From: Campanula takesimana
Taxonomy: Eukaryota > Streptophyta > Magnoliopsida > Asterales > Campanulaceae
Assembly: GCA_026119855.1 (NCBI GenBank)
Contig: JAOWBW010000105.1
Location: 1,426,001-1,490,000, forward strand
Direction: 5' to 3'
DNA: 64,000 bases
A program made the translations under genes and the position numbers. Shown piece by piece: positions 43,403-56,545 of the stretch. Numbering within the stretch: the first letter of the stretch is position 1; the number at the start of each line of letters is the position of its first letter. The notes under the pieces are model-generated. The model searched no databases and was not told the DNA's origin. It saw only the letters and a program-made list of their open reading frames with translations.

Positions 43403-43994
43403 TATATATTTTGGATAGGAAAATAAAAGGAAAATTTATGTGCTCTTTACTACTTCCTTCGTTTCGTAACACATAATACATATCGTTTTTAGCTTTTTCA
43501 CACATATTAAGAAATGCAGCTAATACGTTTTAGAAAGACCTATATACCCTCAAAAGAATCTAATTACCTAAGCAATTAAATGTTTATACAAAAAATAATT
43601 TACATTTAATGAATGAGAGTATAATTGGTAAATAAGAGCAAATATTCTTTAGGAATATTAAACTTCAAGTATTTTGAAACAAAAATTAACTCCTAAAACG
43701 ATACTATATATTACTCCATCTGTTTCAAAATATTTGTTGCTTGTTATATTCCTTTCGTCTAAAGTGAATATAGTAAGCAAGTCTTTAGTACAGTATATTT
43801 TTTGCACGTGAGTATCTCTCTAGCCTCCTTCCAATTTACATGTAGCACTTTTTTTTCTTTATTTTACTCAAAAACATTAAAAAATAATATAACAAACATT
43901 AAAAAAAAAAAAAAAAAAACGAAATCACCGTATCATTAAGACGAATTAAACAAGCGCACGAGATACTTATTTTTTTATTTTTTTAGTTTTCACT
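43403..43994. other. AT-rich spacer, MITE debris
   Basis: Phrases such as TACTTCCTTCGTTTCGTAACACATAATAC and ATTACTCCATCTGTTTCAAAATATTTG look like degraded MITE ends. No gene is seen. Confidence 0.35.
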
Positions 43995-44430
43995 TGTTAA
44001 AAACTGAGATATGCATTTGTCAATTATTAGTATAATAACTGGGACATGCATTTCTCAATTGTTAGTATAATAACTGTGATATGCATTTCTCAGTTGTTAG
44101 TATAATAAGTGAGACATGCATTTCACATTTGTTCACACATGTGTGAGTATTATAACTGAGACATCCATTCCACAGTTGTTCACACATGAGTTGAAAATAA
44201 TAATTGAGACATGAGTTTCACAGTTGTTCACACATGAGTTTGAGTATTATAACTGGACATGTATTTCAAAATTGTTCACACATGAGTTTATTATAATAAC
44301 TGAGACATGCAATTCACATTTGTTTATTATAATAACTGGGACATGCATTTCTCGGTTATTCACATATGAGTTTGAGTATAATAAATAAGACATGCATTTC
44401 TCAGTTCTTTAATATAATAACTGAGAAATT
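43995..44430. repeat. Minisatellite, about ten units in 35-bp and 47-bp forms
   Basis: Each unit runs AACTGAGACATGCATTTCTCAGTTGTT...GTATAAT. Starts of the ATGCATTTC-like core lie at about 44011, 44046, 44081, 44116, 44163, 44211, 44259, 44307, 44343 and 44392. Short units (about 35) lack, and long units (about 47-49) contain, the insert CACACATGAGTTTGA. Confidence 0.85.
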
Positions 44431-46303
44431 TATCACTCATTATTTCAAAATTGAGTGATAAATGCTATATCGTGTGTGAAACAACCAATAACCCAAATTT
44501 ACAGTTGTTTAACGTCTAAAAGTGAATATGCACTCATATAATCTATAATACAAAAGGCAATGGTTTTAACCACCTCCTAAAAATACATAAAGAGCGGTTA
44601 GGATTAACCCATAACCGCCACGATCTGAAGGCTCACATTATTTCTCTATTTTTCATTTTTTTCTCATCCATCCAGATGAATTCTCCCAAGTTAATCATGT
44701 GGCTGTCATTTGACGATTTCTGCTATGCCTCGCCGTTCTCCTCTTCCTCGAACGCAATCGGCCACTCTTCTTCCCAGTTCATCGACGCAAACCAAACCCC
44801 ATCCCCAGCCATTCCCCGGCGGTCCTTTGACCGCCTCTCTACTCCCCTCCTCCCTCTTTCTCCAATTCCAGAGCTCGAACGACGTTCTCTTCTCTCTCCC
44901 TACGCAATCACCGCTTCTGATTTTTGCTCTCCAGAGTTGTTATTTTTTTGATTGATTTCAGGTTTTCGTTCCGATAGGCCGATGGAGGCGGTCGTTGGGA
45001 TTTCATGGTTTTAGCAACATTATCTTCATTCCAATGCTTATCTTCCTTTTAGTGTTTGGATTTCAATGTCCAGCACTATCTCGCAAAAGGTTAGTCTTTT
45101 GTATAGCAGTTTAATTTACTTTAAATCCATAGTGACTATGAGCAGAATTAGGGGAAAATCCCCCCACCCACTATCTCTGTAAGAATTAGAGGAAGAAGGG
45201 AGGAGGAAGAATGTTGAGAAGACGGGGAGAATGGAGATGATGGATGTCTAAAGGTGAAACTGCCACTTTATGTCCATTTTTACTATTGATTCATTTTGCG
45301 ATGGAGGGAGTATGATTTTTGTTATTGCTAAACAACTCTCAGTTCAATTAATTCATTGGGACCCTGGCACCCCCCACCCCCTCCCACCATTTTTCACTCT
45401 TCCAGGCACTATGTCGAATTGCCACTGTTGATCTTCATACGCCATGTTTTGTAACAAACTTTGCTTTTCAGCGTCTTATTGTTCTCTTTCTGGAATCTTT
45501 GATTATTAGGATTTCATGAGCTGTGCTCACCCAGAATTTTGAAATTTACTTCTAACGGCACATGACCCCTCCTCCCCCATTCCTAATTTAGTTTAGGATT
45601 GTTCTTTTTCCAGTTGCTTGATTGTTCCCTCATTCTGCCTTGGTTTGGTTTAATTCGTTGTTGGATTCTTTTTTGTATCGTTACTGGGATTTTGGTGTCG
45701 CTGTTGGGATGGGGGCTTTTAGGTTTTCTCTAGGCTTTACTTCAGACTGATTTTTTTTTCAAGAACTTTTGTTAATTTTCAGTAGTTTAACTCTTTTCTA
45801 CTGTCCGATCGTCTTAATTAAATTAGTTGGAACCATGGTACTTGACTTTTGTGTAGAAATTGGCCATTGGCAATGTGAACGATAAGTTTTAACTTTTTTG
45901 ATTTGTGAAGTTTTTCCACTTTTCTGGACTGACATGTTTGTGAATGTGAAGTGGATGTTGTTTTCGATAATGATTATTTTGATTCTACCATATTTTAGAC
46001 GATAGTAATGATTAGTTCTACTTTTTGTTAAGGTTGGGTTACCGAAAAGAGGGTAATGGTTACGGATTACTCGGAATAAGAAATTGGGTGGGGTTAGGGG
46101 GTTGACGGGAAAAACAAAGGTGGGTGGGGTTGGGGGGATATATTGGAGGAAGAAAAGACTGAACTTGGGGGAAGGGGGTTTGTTTCTTTATTTAGTTTTA
46201 ACACTCATTACATTTGTGTATTTTCAATATTATGGATCCAGTGGAGTACTCTCTGTTTCATCTTCCACTACTATGATGTTGGGTTTACAACCTTATTAGT
46301 ATG
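44431..46303. other. Region between minisatellite and Copia element; possible untranslated gene parts
   Basis: From 44676 there is a C-rich open stretch of 91 codons (serine/proline-rich) preceded by a pyrimidine-rich leader-like sequence, then long T-rich DNA. It could be the 5' exon of a gene or non-coding transcript split by the Copia insertion at 46304, but I recognise no protein. Near 45301 GATGGAGGGAG before TA is a lone MITE end. Confidence 0.3.
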
Positions 46304-47792
46304 TGTTGGGTTTCGATCAAACATGCGCAGCGGAATTTAGCATTTAAAATTTTTGAAACCCAAAGCCCATAGATCCGTTCATATGATTAAATCAATTATC
46401 ATAACATGAATATAGGATAAAACTAACCCTTGATGGCTATCAAATTTTCTCTTGGTCTTTGGTGGAGATTTGAAGACTTGATCACGATCACAAAGTTTGA
46501 ACACGAACTTTGAAGATGATGATTTTCACCCTCTAGAGGTATCCACACTTCGAACGAATATCAAAGGAGCTTCTTTGATCTTGGTTGCTAGACCAAATTG
46601 TGAAACACGTTTTCAAAATGAATTTGAACTATATGGAATTTTTCTTTTGTGTATTATTTTGTTCTTTGACCAAGGATGTCTTAGAACAAAGTAAAACATC
46701 TCTCAAACTCTTTGGAGACTCACAAAAGGCTATTTCTGAAGTTCTGGCCGAAATCATCCTTTTATACACAAGCAAGACCTATTCCAAATAGGAACCTTGT
46801 GTCAAAAGACATTCCAAATCGAATTAGGAAAGTGCCAGCCGACAGTACTGTGCGGCCGCCCAGAATTCACTGTGCGCTCGCACATCTATCTGAAATAAAA
46901 TGGTACAATTCTGAGCTAAGTGTGCGGCCGCCCAGTCCATACTGTGCGGTCGCCCACTTCCCCAGAATGTCCAGAATTTCCAAAATTCCAATATAGTCCT
47001 TTTAAAGATTCGTTCTATTGTGTGTGACCCTCTAGGATTATACTAAGTTGGCAATGGGTTCAAACATGAAACCATAAGATATGATTAGGTTATAGCAAAC
47101 CGTCATACCTACCCAAATAGTATAACTAGATACAAATTCGCATTCCTTTTAGAACATGTCATAATCCCTTTGTCCACGATGTCATTGAACACAAGTCATG
47201 GTCAAAGAGTCAACTTGTTTTGTTCAATACTTTCTCGATTCCGAATATGTTGATAATCCAAATGCCATTGATCCAATCAATTCATTTGAGTCCAGCCGAA
47301 CATTTCATCAACATCATTCCTACGAGAGGCCCAAGTTTGACATCTCTCCGAAGAGGGACAAATCCATTTAGCTTATTATTCTTCCCTACGTGAATCCGAT
47401 TATGCCAATCATACCCTTTATAACTACCCGGTTAAAGGTAGCGTTTGAATATGTCAAACATAATGTTCATCAAGTGGAAGACTATAATAACTTCATGTCT
47501 AAGGATTCAAATGACATAACTAATATAAGATATATGTTCGACATAGACCATTACATAAATCTCATACAGCGGGTCATGTCCAGTACCTTGTTCCAAACAA
47601 GTACCCATAAATCTAACATGATCATCCCATGATCATTTAGCCTTTATACTAGTGCTTAACAAGTACTAGGGACGGAGATTATTATAAGTAAACATGAACA
47701 ACAATAATAATCAAAACATCTCTTTATTGATATGAAATAAATGATAACAATTACAACGTTTATTAAACGTGCCTAGGGCACCACTGCCAACA
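46304..47792 (-). repeat. 3' LTR of the Copia element
   Basis: Left LTR in window orientation. It carries four GC-rich boxes at 46850-46861, 46872-46883, 46922-46933 and 46944-46955. The adjoining ATCTCCCACTTGCCC (47793 on) is, on the minus strand, a purine-rich tract GGGCAAGTGGGAGAT directly before the LTR. Confidence 0.92.
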
Positions 47793-47806
47793 ATCTCCCA
47801 CTTGCC

Positions 47807-50800
47807 CTAGGCCCAATCTCCCATGTATCTAATACCCATGGACCTAACATGACCATCATGTTTAGCTTGTGGAAGTCCCTTTGTTAGCGGGTCCGCAACA
47901 TTGTCATCAGTAGGTACTCTGCATATATTTACGTCTCCCCTATCAACGATCTCTCGAATGATATGAAAACGCCTAAGTATGTGTTTGGATTTCTGATGTG
48001 CTCTTGGTTCCTTTGCTTGAGCAATAACACCATTATTATCGCAATAAAGGTCTATTGGATTAGCAATACTAGGAACCACTTCAAGTTCAGTTATGAACTT
48101 CTTAATCCAAACAGCTTCCTTTGCAGCATCCGATGCAGCAATATACTCAGCTTCTGTTGTAGAATCAGCGGTTGTACTTTGCTTGGAACTCTTCCAGCTT
48201 ACAGGTCCACCATTTAACATAAACACAAAACCCGATTGCGATCGGCTATCATCTTTGTCGGTTTGGAAGCTTGCATCCGTGTAAGCATTTACAACGAGAT
48301 CATCTTCCATTCCTCCATAGACCAAAAACGAGTCTTTAGTTCTTCTCAAGTACTTAAGAATCGCTTTTACAGCTATCCAGTGATTTTCGCCAGGGTCGGA
48401 TTGGTATCTACTTGTCATGCTCAAAGCATAAGATACATCCGGTCTAGTACAAATCATGGCATACATGATGGACCCAATTGCCGAAGCATATGGAACATCA
48501 TTCATTTTCTCACGCTCATCGTTTGTCTTAGGACATTGAGTCTTGCTTAGAGAAACTCCATGTAACACGGGCAAGGTGCCTCTATTAGAATTTTCCATAC
48601 GAAATCTTCTAATGACCTTGTCAATGTATGTACTTTGGCTTAAACCAAGTAGCCTCCTTGATCTATCTCTATAGATCTTAATGCCAAGAATATATGCGGC
48701 TTCACCCATATCTTTCATTGCGAAGCACTTTCCTAACCAAGTCTTCACAGACTGAAGTGTAGGAATGTCGTTTCCAATGGGCAATATGTCATCCACGTAT
48801 AAAACAAGGAATAGCACTATGCTCCCACTAATCTTCTTGTATACACAAGGCTCATCTTCGTTCTTGATGAAACCAAACTCTTTGACCGATTCATCAAAAC
48901 GGAGATTCCAACTCCTAGAAGCTTGCTTTAATCCATAGATGGATCTCTGCAACTTGCATACCTTAGAATCTTGTTCAAAACCTTCTAGTTGTGTCCTATA
49001 CACATCCTCTTGGAGTTTTCCATTCAGGAAAGCGGTTTTGACGTCCATCTGCCATATTTCATAGTCATGATATGCGGCAATGGCATGCAAAATTCTTATA
49101 GACTTGATCATTGCTACGGGTGAAAAGGTCTCATCATAGTCAATACCATGAACTTGCCTATAACCCTTCGCTACAAGCCTAGCTTTGTAAGTATGCACCT
49201 TCCCATCCATGTCAGTCTTCTTCTTGAAGACCCATTTGCATCCTTTGGTTTTTACACTTTCGGGCGCATCAATCAAATTCCAAACTTGATTGTCTTGCAT
49301 GGATTGCAATTCAGATTCCATGGCTCCAAGCCACTTGTCCGAATCAGGAGAAGACATCGCCTCTTGGTAGGTTGACGGTTCATCATTCTCAATGATTTCT
49401 ACCTCATTACTATCCGTTACGAGAAATCCATATCTCTCAGGCTCGGATCGTAACCTACTAGATCTGCGAGTTGCTTGTGTATTTTGAACAGTTTCCACAA
49501 CTCCTAGTGGTTCTTGTTCCACTATTGGTTCAATGTTATTTTCTGGGTCTCGAATTTCTTCAAGATTTATTTTTACTCCCACTGATTTCTTTGGAGAGAA
49601 ACTCTTTCTCTAGAAAGACACCAGTTCGGGCAACAAACACTTTGTTGTCCTCATGGTTGTAAAAGTAATGTCCTCTAGTTTCCTTAGGATATCCCACGAA
49701 AATACACTTATCAGATTTGTGTGCAAGTTTGTCTGAGACAAGTCTTTTGACAAAAGCTTCACAACCCCAAATCTTCATGAAAGATAAACAAGTTTTCTTT
49801 CCACTCCACATCTCATATGGAGTCTTTTGAACCGATTTAGTTGGAACACGATTTAGTGTGAAAGCAGCGGTTTCTAGAGCGTAACCCCAAAAGGATATTG
49901 GAAGATCAACTTGACTCATCATTGATCGAACCATGTCTAACAAAGTCCGATTTTTCCTCTCGGACACACCATTCCATTGTGGCGTTCCAGGTGGAGTTAA
50001 TTGTGAAACTATTCCACAATTCTTTAGATGATCATCAAATTCTTGACTCAAGTATTCTCCACCACGATCTGATCGAAGTGCCTTGATACTTTTACCAAGT
50101 TGTTTTTCTACTTCATTTTGAAATATTCTAAATATCTCAAATGCTTCACTCTTATGTTTCATTACGTAAACATACCCAAATCTACTATAATCATCAGTGA
50201 AGGTTATGAAGTATTGAAATCCTCCCCTAGCATTGCTACTTAATGGTCCGCATACATCAGAATGTATCAACCCCAATAAGTCGCTTGCCCTTTCACCCAT
50301 CTTGGTAAAAGGTGTCTTAGTCATTTTTCCAAGAAAACACGACTCACAAGTATCATATGACTCGAGGTCACATGAACCTAAAAGTCCGTCCCCATGGAGT
50401 TTTGAGATACGCTTCTCATTAATATGACCAAGACGGCAATGCCACAAATAAGTATGATTTACATCATTAGGTTTAGATTTCTTATTTACATGATAGACAT
50501 TATTTTCATTCTTGACATCCAAGATATAAAGGCCATTAAATGAATTAGCAATACCATAAAGCACATCATTTAAATAAATAGAAAATTTCTTATTCTCAAT
50601 AAGAAACTTAAAACCTTCATTATCCAAACAAGAAATTGAAATAATATTTCTGCTTAAATCCGGAACATAATAACAATTGTTCAAAACAAGAATTAATCCG
50701 GAAGGTAAAGTGACTTCATAAGTCCCTACGGCTAATGCAGCAACTCTTGCTCCATTCCCCACGCGTAGATCTACTTCACCTTCTTTAAGCAGTCTCCTAT

Positions 50801-51755
50801 TCTTTAGTCCCTGCACATTTATACAAATGTGAGAACCACATCCGGTATCCAATACCCAAGAATCAATGGTAGAAAGGAGAATATCTATCATATAGATACC
50901 TGAAGTCGACGCAGCCTTGCTGCTCTTCTTCTTCTTTTGCTCTTCCAAGAAAGCCTTGCAATTACGTTTCCAATGACCAATTTCTTGACAATGGAAACAG
51001 ATTGCATCCTTTTGTGAATCGGGTTTTGCCTCAGAATCCTTGGCAACCTTTGCCTTGCTTATTTTGGGTTTGACAACTTTCTTACCCTTTCCTTTGGCAC
51101 TAGCCTTATTCCCATCATGAACCAAGAGCACGGGAGAACCTTTCTCCACAATTTTCATCTCTGTAGTTTTGAGCATCCCATGCAACTCAGAGAGATTCTT
51201 ATCCATTCCATACATGATATAATTCATCACAAACTGATTATAACTTTTAGGCAATGAATTAAGAATGAGATCCGTGGCTAGCTCCAATGGGATTGGATAG
51301 CCAAGTTTCTCAAGGTGCTCTACATAACCTTTCATTTTAAGAAAGTGATGACTCACTTGTTGCCCTTCATTCATTTTACAAGTAGTGAATGCAACAATGG
51401 TCTTGTACCTCTCTTACCTAGCTTGCTCTTGAAACATAGTTCTCAACTCCACACCTATCTCATAGGCTTCCAAATGTTCCAAACTTTGTTGGAGTTTTGA
51501 GCACATAGCAGCAAGCATGAGACAACTTACATCTCTGGAATCATTACGATGTTTCTTGTAATTGTCTCTTTCTGCCCTAGGGGCAGTAGGCGGTGGTTCA
51601 GCAGGGAGAGGCCCATCGAGAATGTACAACTTATCTTATTGCCTAAGAACGATTCTTATGCTACGGATCCAATCCATAAAGTTAGTACCATTCTCTTCGA
51701 GCTTATCCTTCTCAAGGATCGATCGCAACGACATTGACTGAGTGTTATTAGTCAT
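47807..51755 (-). pseudogene. Copia Gag-Pol polyprotein, broken by two stops and a frameshift
   Basis: Starts at 51755 (MTNNTQSMSLRSILEK). Gag (UBN2-type) is interrupted by TAA at about 51639-51641 (after IVLRQ) and TAG at about 51414-51416 (after FQEQAR). A long frame then runs to 49560: zinc knuckle CFHCQEIGHWKRNC, protease WVLDTGCGSHIC, GAG-pre-integrase CRLGHINEKRISKLH, and integrase core (HSDVCGPL, FTDDYSRFGYVYV, LRSDRGGEYLS, NGVSERKNRTL). The frame shifts near 49570. The second part holds reverse transcriptase (KWVFKKKTDMDGKV, QMDVKTAFLNG, LYVDDILPIGND) and RNase H (SSKQSTTADSTTEAEYIAAS, LYCDNNGVIAQAKEP), ending YMGDWA. Domain order PR-INT-RT-RH is Ty1/copia. Confidence 0.92.
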
Positions 51756-51984
51756 TATCTACAAATATGCAAAATTTCTAAAATTTAATAAGTACCGGTT
51801 TTCATTAAAGAGATAAATAATATATTTTTCAAACAAAATACTCCCACTAAATTATATAACCTTCTTATACATCCAATGTATAATATAATTTAATTGGGCC
51901 AAGATCCAACTTTAATTTAACTTTTGAGTCCACGGAGGCGGACTGCTCAAAAACTAAATTAATTAGGTAGACAATCATGTCAAT

Positions 51985-52708
51985 TAGGGGTGTAAATGGT
52001 TCGGTTTGGTTCGGTCTCGGCCATTTTAGAGACCAAACCACTAGTCATCGGTTTTGGAAAATTCCAAACCGAACCGAACCACGAAAAATTTCAAACAGAA
52101 CCAAACCAAACCGCCATGGTTTGGTTCGGTTTGGTTCAGACCGCGGTTCAGTAATGTGGTCCAGACTGTGGTTTAGACCGTGGTCTAGAATATCGTTTAG
52201 ATCGTGGTTTAAACCACCATTCACACCGAGGTTCATATCACAATTCAAATTATGGTTTACACTCTGTTTTAAAGAGAAAATTCGGAAGAATGAAAATATT
52301 AAACGAATAAAGAAGCCGAATGAAGTGAATACACTACAGAACTTTGTTAACTATGTGCCTCAATGAATATAACATTCGATGAAATGAATATTGAATAAGA
52401 TGCAAAACGAGAGTTAAGAATGATGTAATGTAATGTAAATTATTTTAATGATTTAAAGGTGAATGTTACTTAACATACAAATATATGACTAATACATGTG
52501 GTCTGGCGGTTTGGTCTGACGGTTTGGTTTGGTTTGGTTCGGTATGGTTTGGTCTGGAGGGGTCAGACCACAAACCAAACCGAACCACGCGGTTTATCAA
52601 TTTCTGAGACCGAACCGAACTACTTGTGCTTAAAAACCGAACCAAACCGTATGGTTTAGTTCGGTTCGGTCCCAAACCGCGGTTTGGACCGAACCACTGA
52701 CACCCCTA
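51985..52708. mobile_element. hAT-type MITE inserted in the Copia leader
   Basis: The termini TAGGGGTGTAAATGGTTCGG and CCGAACCACTGACACCCCTA are flanked by a perfect 8-bp duplication ATGTCAAT (51977-51984, 52709-52716). The interior is made of alternating GGTTTGGTTCGGT-type words and their complements. It interrupts the untranslated leader between PBS and gag, so it landed after the Copia insertion. Confidence 0.9.
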
Positions 52709-52716
52709 ATGTCAAT

Positions 52717-54070
52717 CATATCCCATATGATTCTTAGATCCTTTTTATGAGATTCTTTGAGAAATCCAATTTCAAAAAGCATGTTTAATCTCAACTTTTG
52801 CCTAGGCCCAAAACTGTTTTGACGCCTAATTAAGTCCAACCATTTTAAACGCATAGGAACCATTCAATATAATGCACCTTGCGGAGGCAAGCCCACATTA
52901 AACTAATGAACCTCATCTTGGTCATACATGAATAAACTTAATGCACCTCGCGGAGGCGAACCCACATCAAGATCACCCATGTATAAACAAGTGTTTTAAT
53001 CATGGTATGGCAATGAAGGACTTAAAACTTTCTTTGAAGGTTCATCACATATAGCATATAACACATTTATGAGCACATAATATAAACATGTTACACATCA
53101 AGTTTAGCCACTAAATTAATCTCCATTAATTTAAGCATGATATTTATGTGTCATTAGTTTCTCTATAATTATGAGGATGAGACTATTTCAACTTCGGTTA
53201 TTATCTCCAAATCAAGACAACAAGAAGTGCGGTCGAACTAAGCCATTAGGCAACCACAATCCCGCACTAATTCAAGAAACGAAGAAAGTAGTCCATGTGG
53301 CCGAAACTAAACAATAGATGGTCTCGATGAACGTAGGCCAATTGCATTCACAATTCCACATGGATCTCCAAACTTTGAATCAAGAACTTTGTTTCTCAAT
53401 TTTAGCAATTATGAACTCTTCATAATTCTAACTTCGTTTTATCTTTGAAACTTTGATTGCGATCAATTTTGGGAAACACAATCTCGATGAACGCAGATTA
53501 GCCATCCAAAACTTGAACCAATCTAGGAATCACAAGACTAAAACAAATAGGAAAATCAAACCCCAAAATCCACACACAACCCAACTACCCAAAACCCATT
53601 CCAGATCAGCAAGTCTGGACTGGTTCTGTTACTGGTTTTGTTGAATTTTTTTTGAAAAATTCCAGATTTTGTTTTTGACCAAAATCAGACCTTCTGATCC
53701 CCTTGTGGGGGCCGCCCAAAAACTCTTGTGCGGTCGCCCAAAACCGTGCGGCCGCCCAAGGCGTTTTGTGCGGTCGCCCGGGGTCATCAGAATGTGCAGA
53801 ATTTTCAAAGTTCGAACATTTTGTCTCAAAATCGTTTTTCCCCGATTATTAAAACTTTGATCCAATCAAAAATTAATAATCAACAATTATGAATCCACCA
53901 TAATTTATTTATTGCGATTGAATCGTGCGATTAAAGTTGCAAAACAATAAACCACATAAAATCACAAAACACATATATATATCATATATTCTAATATTCA
54001 TATCATGCAAGGCACATAAACAATTTATATACACATAACATGATCGAGGTATTGAAATAATCAACATGAA
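52717..54070 (-). other. Copia untranslated leader with GC-rich boxes
   Basis: Non-coding DNA between the 5' LTR and gag. It includes AATGCACCT(T/C)GCGGAGGC(A/G)A(A/G)CCCACAT twice (52871 and 52940) and four GC-rich boxes: about 53707-53717, 53728-53739, 53746-53757 and 53768-53779. They resemble those in the LTRs. Confidence 0.6.
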
Positions 54071-54087
54071 CGGGGATTTGATACCAC
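54071..54087 (-). promoter_or_regulatory. Primer binding site of the Copia element
   Basis: On the minus strand, straight after the 5' LTR, the sequence is GTGGTATCAAATCCCCG. TGGTATCA matches initiator tRNA-Met-primed plant Copia elements; the remaining bases differ from the common TGGTATCAGAGC. Confidence 0.65.
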
Positions 54088-55575
54088 TGTTGGGTTTCGA
54101 TCAAACTTGCGCAGCGGAATTTAGCATTTAAAATTTTTGAAACCCAAAGCCCATAGATCCGTTCATATGATTAAATCAATTATCATAACATGAATATAGG
54201 ATAAAACTAACCCTTGATGGCTATCAAATTTTCTCTTGGTCTTTGGTGGAGATTTGAAGACTTGATCACGATCACAAAGTTTGAACACGAAGTTTGAAGA
54301 TGATGATTTTCACCCTCTAGCGGTATCTACACTTCGAACGAATATCAAAGGAGCTTCTTTGATCTTGGTTGCTAGACCAAATTGTGAAACACGTTTTCAA
54401 AATGAATTTGAACTATATGGAATTTTTCTTTTGTGTATTATTTTGTTCTTTGACCAAGGATGTCTTAGAACATAGTAAAACATCTCTCAAACTCTTTGGA
54501 GACTCACAAAAGGCTATTTCTGAAGTTCTGGCCGAAATCATCCTTTTATACACAAGCAAGACCTATTCCAAATAGGAACCTTGTGTCAAACGACATTCCA
54601 AATCGAATTAGGAAAGTGCCAGCCGACAGTACTGTGCGGCCGCCCAGAATTCACTGTGCGCTCGCACATCTATCTGAAACAAAATGGTACAATTCTGAGC
54701 TAAGTGTGCGACCGCCCAGTCCATGCTGTGCGGTCGCCCACTTCCCCAGAATGTCCAGAATTTCCAAAATTCCAATATAGTCCTTTTAAAGATTCGTTCT
54801 ATTGTGTGTGACCCTCTAGGATTATACTAAGTTGGCAATGGGTTCAAACATGAAACCATAAGATATGATTAGGTTCTAGCAAACCGTCATACCTACCCAA
54901 ATAGTATAACTAGATACAAGTTCGCATTCCTTTAGAATATGTCATAATCCCTTTGTCCACGATGTCATTGAACACAAGTCATGGTCAAAGAGTCAACTTG
55001 TTTTGTTCAATACTTTCTCGATTCCGAATATGTTGATAATCCAAATGCCATTGATCCAATCAATTCATTTGAGTCCGGCCGAACATTTCATCAACATCAT
55101 TCCTACGAGAGGCCCAAGTTTGACATCTCTCCGAAGAGGGACAAATCCATTTAGCTTATTATTCTTCCCTACGTGAATCCGATTATGCCAATCATACCAT
55201 TTATAACTACCCGGTTAAAGGTAGCGTTTGAATATGTCAAACATAATGTTCATCAAGTGGAAGACTATAATAACTTCATGTCTAAGGATTCAAATGACAT
55301 AACTAATATAAGATATATGTTCGACATAGACCATGACATAAATCTCATACAGCGGGTCATGTCCAGTACCTTGTTCCAAACAAGTACCCATAAATCTAAC
55401 ATGATCATCCCATGATCATTTAGCCTTTATACTAGTGCTTAACAAGTACTAGGGACGGAGATTATTATAAGTAAACATGAACAACAATAATAATCAAAAC
55501 ATCTCTTTATTGATATGAAATAAATGATAACAATTACAACGTTTATTAAACGTGCCTAGGGCACCACTGCCAACA
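54088..55575 (-). repeat. 5' LTR of the Copia element
   Basis: Right LTR in window orientation. It carries the same set of four GC-rich boxes near 54634-54739; the third reads GTGCGACCGCCC where the other LTR has GTGCGGCCGCCC. Confidence 0.92.
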
Positions 55576-55580
55576 GTATG

Positions 55581-56448
55581 ATGTTGCATTTACCATCCTA
55601 GAAAATGTATGTTGCATTTGGCCTGTAGGGTAGTCAAAATGCGAGTTAAGTATAGAGTTTTGATCAAATGCAGGTGGCACTCTCCTTACTGACTTGCATA
55701 TTCCTCCTCTATGATGAGCAAGAGCAAGAGCAAGAGAAAGAGCTTAGCTAGGGGTAGGACTATTGAGTGAGAATTTCATGTCTGTCTTCTTAGCCTCTAG
55801 GATCCTAATTGTTTTATCTTATTGTAACACTTTGGCCCTTGCATTTCAGGTTTAAATCCCTTTCAGTTGGCTACATAATTGGATCTATTTTGGTGCAATT
55901 GATCCATGAAGTGTTATTACCACAAACTTGGAAACCTAGGCTTCTGACGTCATATACATCTAATGTTCCTTGATTTATTAGCTAATGCATTGTCATTTTA
56001 TTTTGATTTTGATGTGTATGCATATTTTGATGATGATAATAAGTGAAGTTAGTAATTGTTGTTGCAAGTTCTGGACTTAGAACTTATGTTGCCATAAGTG
56101 AAGTTAGTATTTGTTGTGAAAGTTTGAATTATAAAAAGTAGCATTATAGAAGCTTGAAAAGCATGGAGTCACCTTACATTCATGTGTGTGATTGATGTAA
56201 ACAAGCCTACACTTAGTGCCACAAGATTTTTTTCCTTTACTTTTTATTGTCATAATAAATTAGCGGCAGTTGTTTTTGGAAACAATTGAGGCGTAAGAAC
56301 GTTCTTTTTGTTTTTCAATTATCAACTTAATCTTTTTTTGTTTAATTGATTTTTTTGGTATAATAAACTCTCCATGCTACTTCCTGGCACTCATTCAATA
56401 CTTTTATGTCATTTATCCAAAAAATATATATGTGTGTCGTCGTCGTTT
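55581..56448. other. Spacer right of the Copia element, no gene seen
   Basis: It begins with the host sequence split by the Copia insertion (ATGTTGCATTTACC). An (AGCAAG)-like short repeat lies at about 55716-55742. No ORF with family features. Confidence 0.35.
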
Positions 56449-56449
56449 G

Positions 56450-56545
56450 TATTGTCACCACTATTGCATACTTTCACCGTTGCATACTTTTACCGTTGCA
56501 TACTGACACCGTTTCATACTTTCACCACTTCATACCGGCACGGGC
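56450..56545. repeat. 16-bp tandem repeat, about five units
   Basis: GCATACTTTCACCGTT, GCATACTTTTACCGTT, GCATACTGACACCGTT, TCATACTTTCACCACT and TCATACCGGCACGGGC follow one another from 56466, with a looser copy before. Confidence 0.85.

Larger units (their letters stand above)
46304..55575 (-). mobile_element. Ty1/copia retrotransposon with long LTRs (Angela/Tork-like)
   Basis: A 9.3 kb element read on the minus strand. LTRs of 1489 and 1488 bp start TGTTGGCAGTGGTGCCCTAGG and end ...CCCAACA (as read on the minus strand). The flanking duplication is a perfect GTATG (46299-46303 and 55576-55580). The LTRs differ at roughly 15 sites by eye (about 1%), so it is young. The coding region has two stops and one frameshift, so this copy is not autonomous. 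Confidence 0.93.

Noticed and set aside
46872..46955. Clustered palindromic boxes first considered as a CRISPR-like repeat array
   Set aside because: The boxes are 12 bp, spacers vary from 10 to 50 bp, they lie inside LTRs of a plant retrotransposon, and no cas genes are present.
46585..46996. ORFs within the Copia LTRs (68 and 94 codons, repeated at 54369-54780)
   Set aside because: They are duplicated in both LTRs only because the LTRs are identical copies; low-complexity and antisense to the element.
52045..52366. ORFs of 67-129 codons with RFGSVRFG-like repeats
   Set aside because: Translation of the GGTTTGGTTCGGT repeats of the hAT MITE in several frames.
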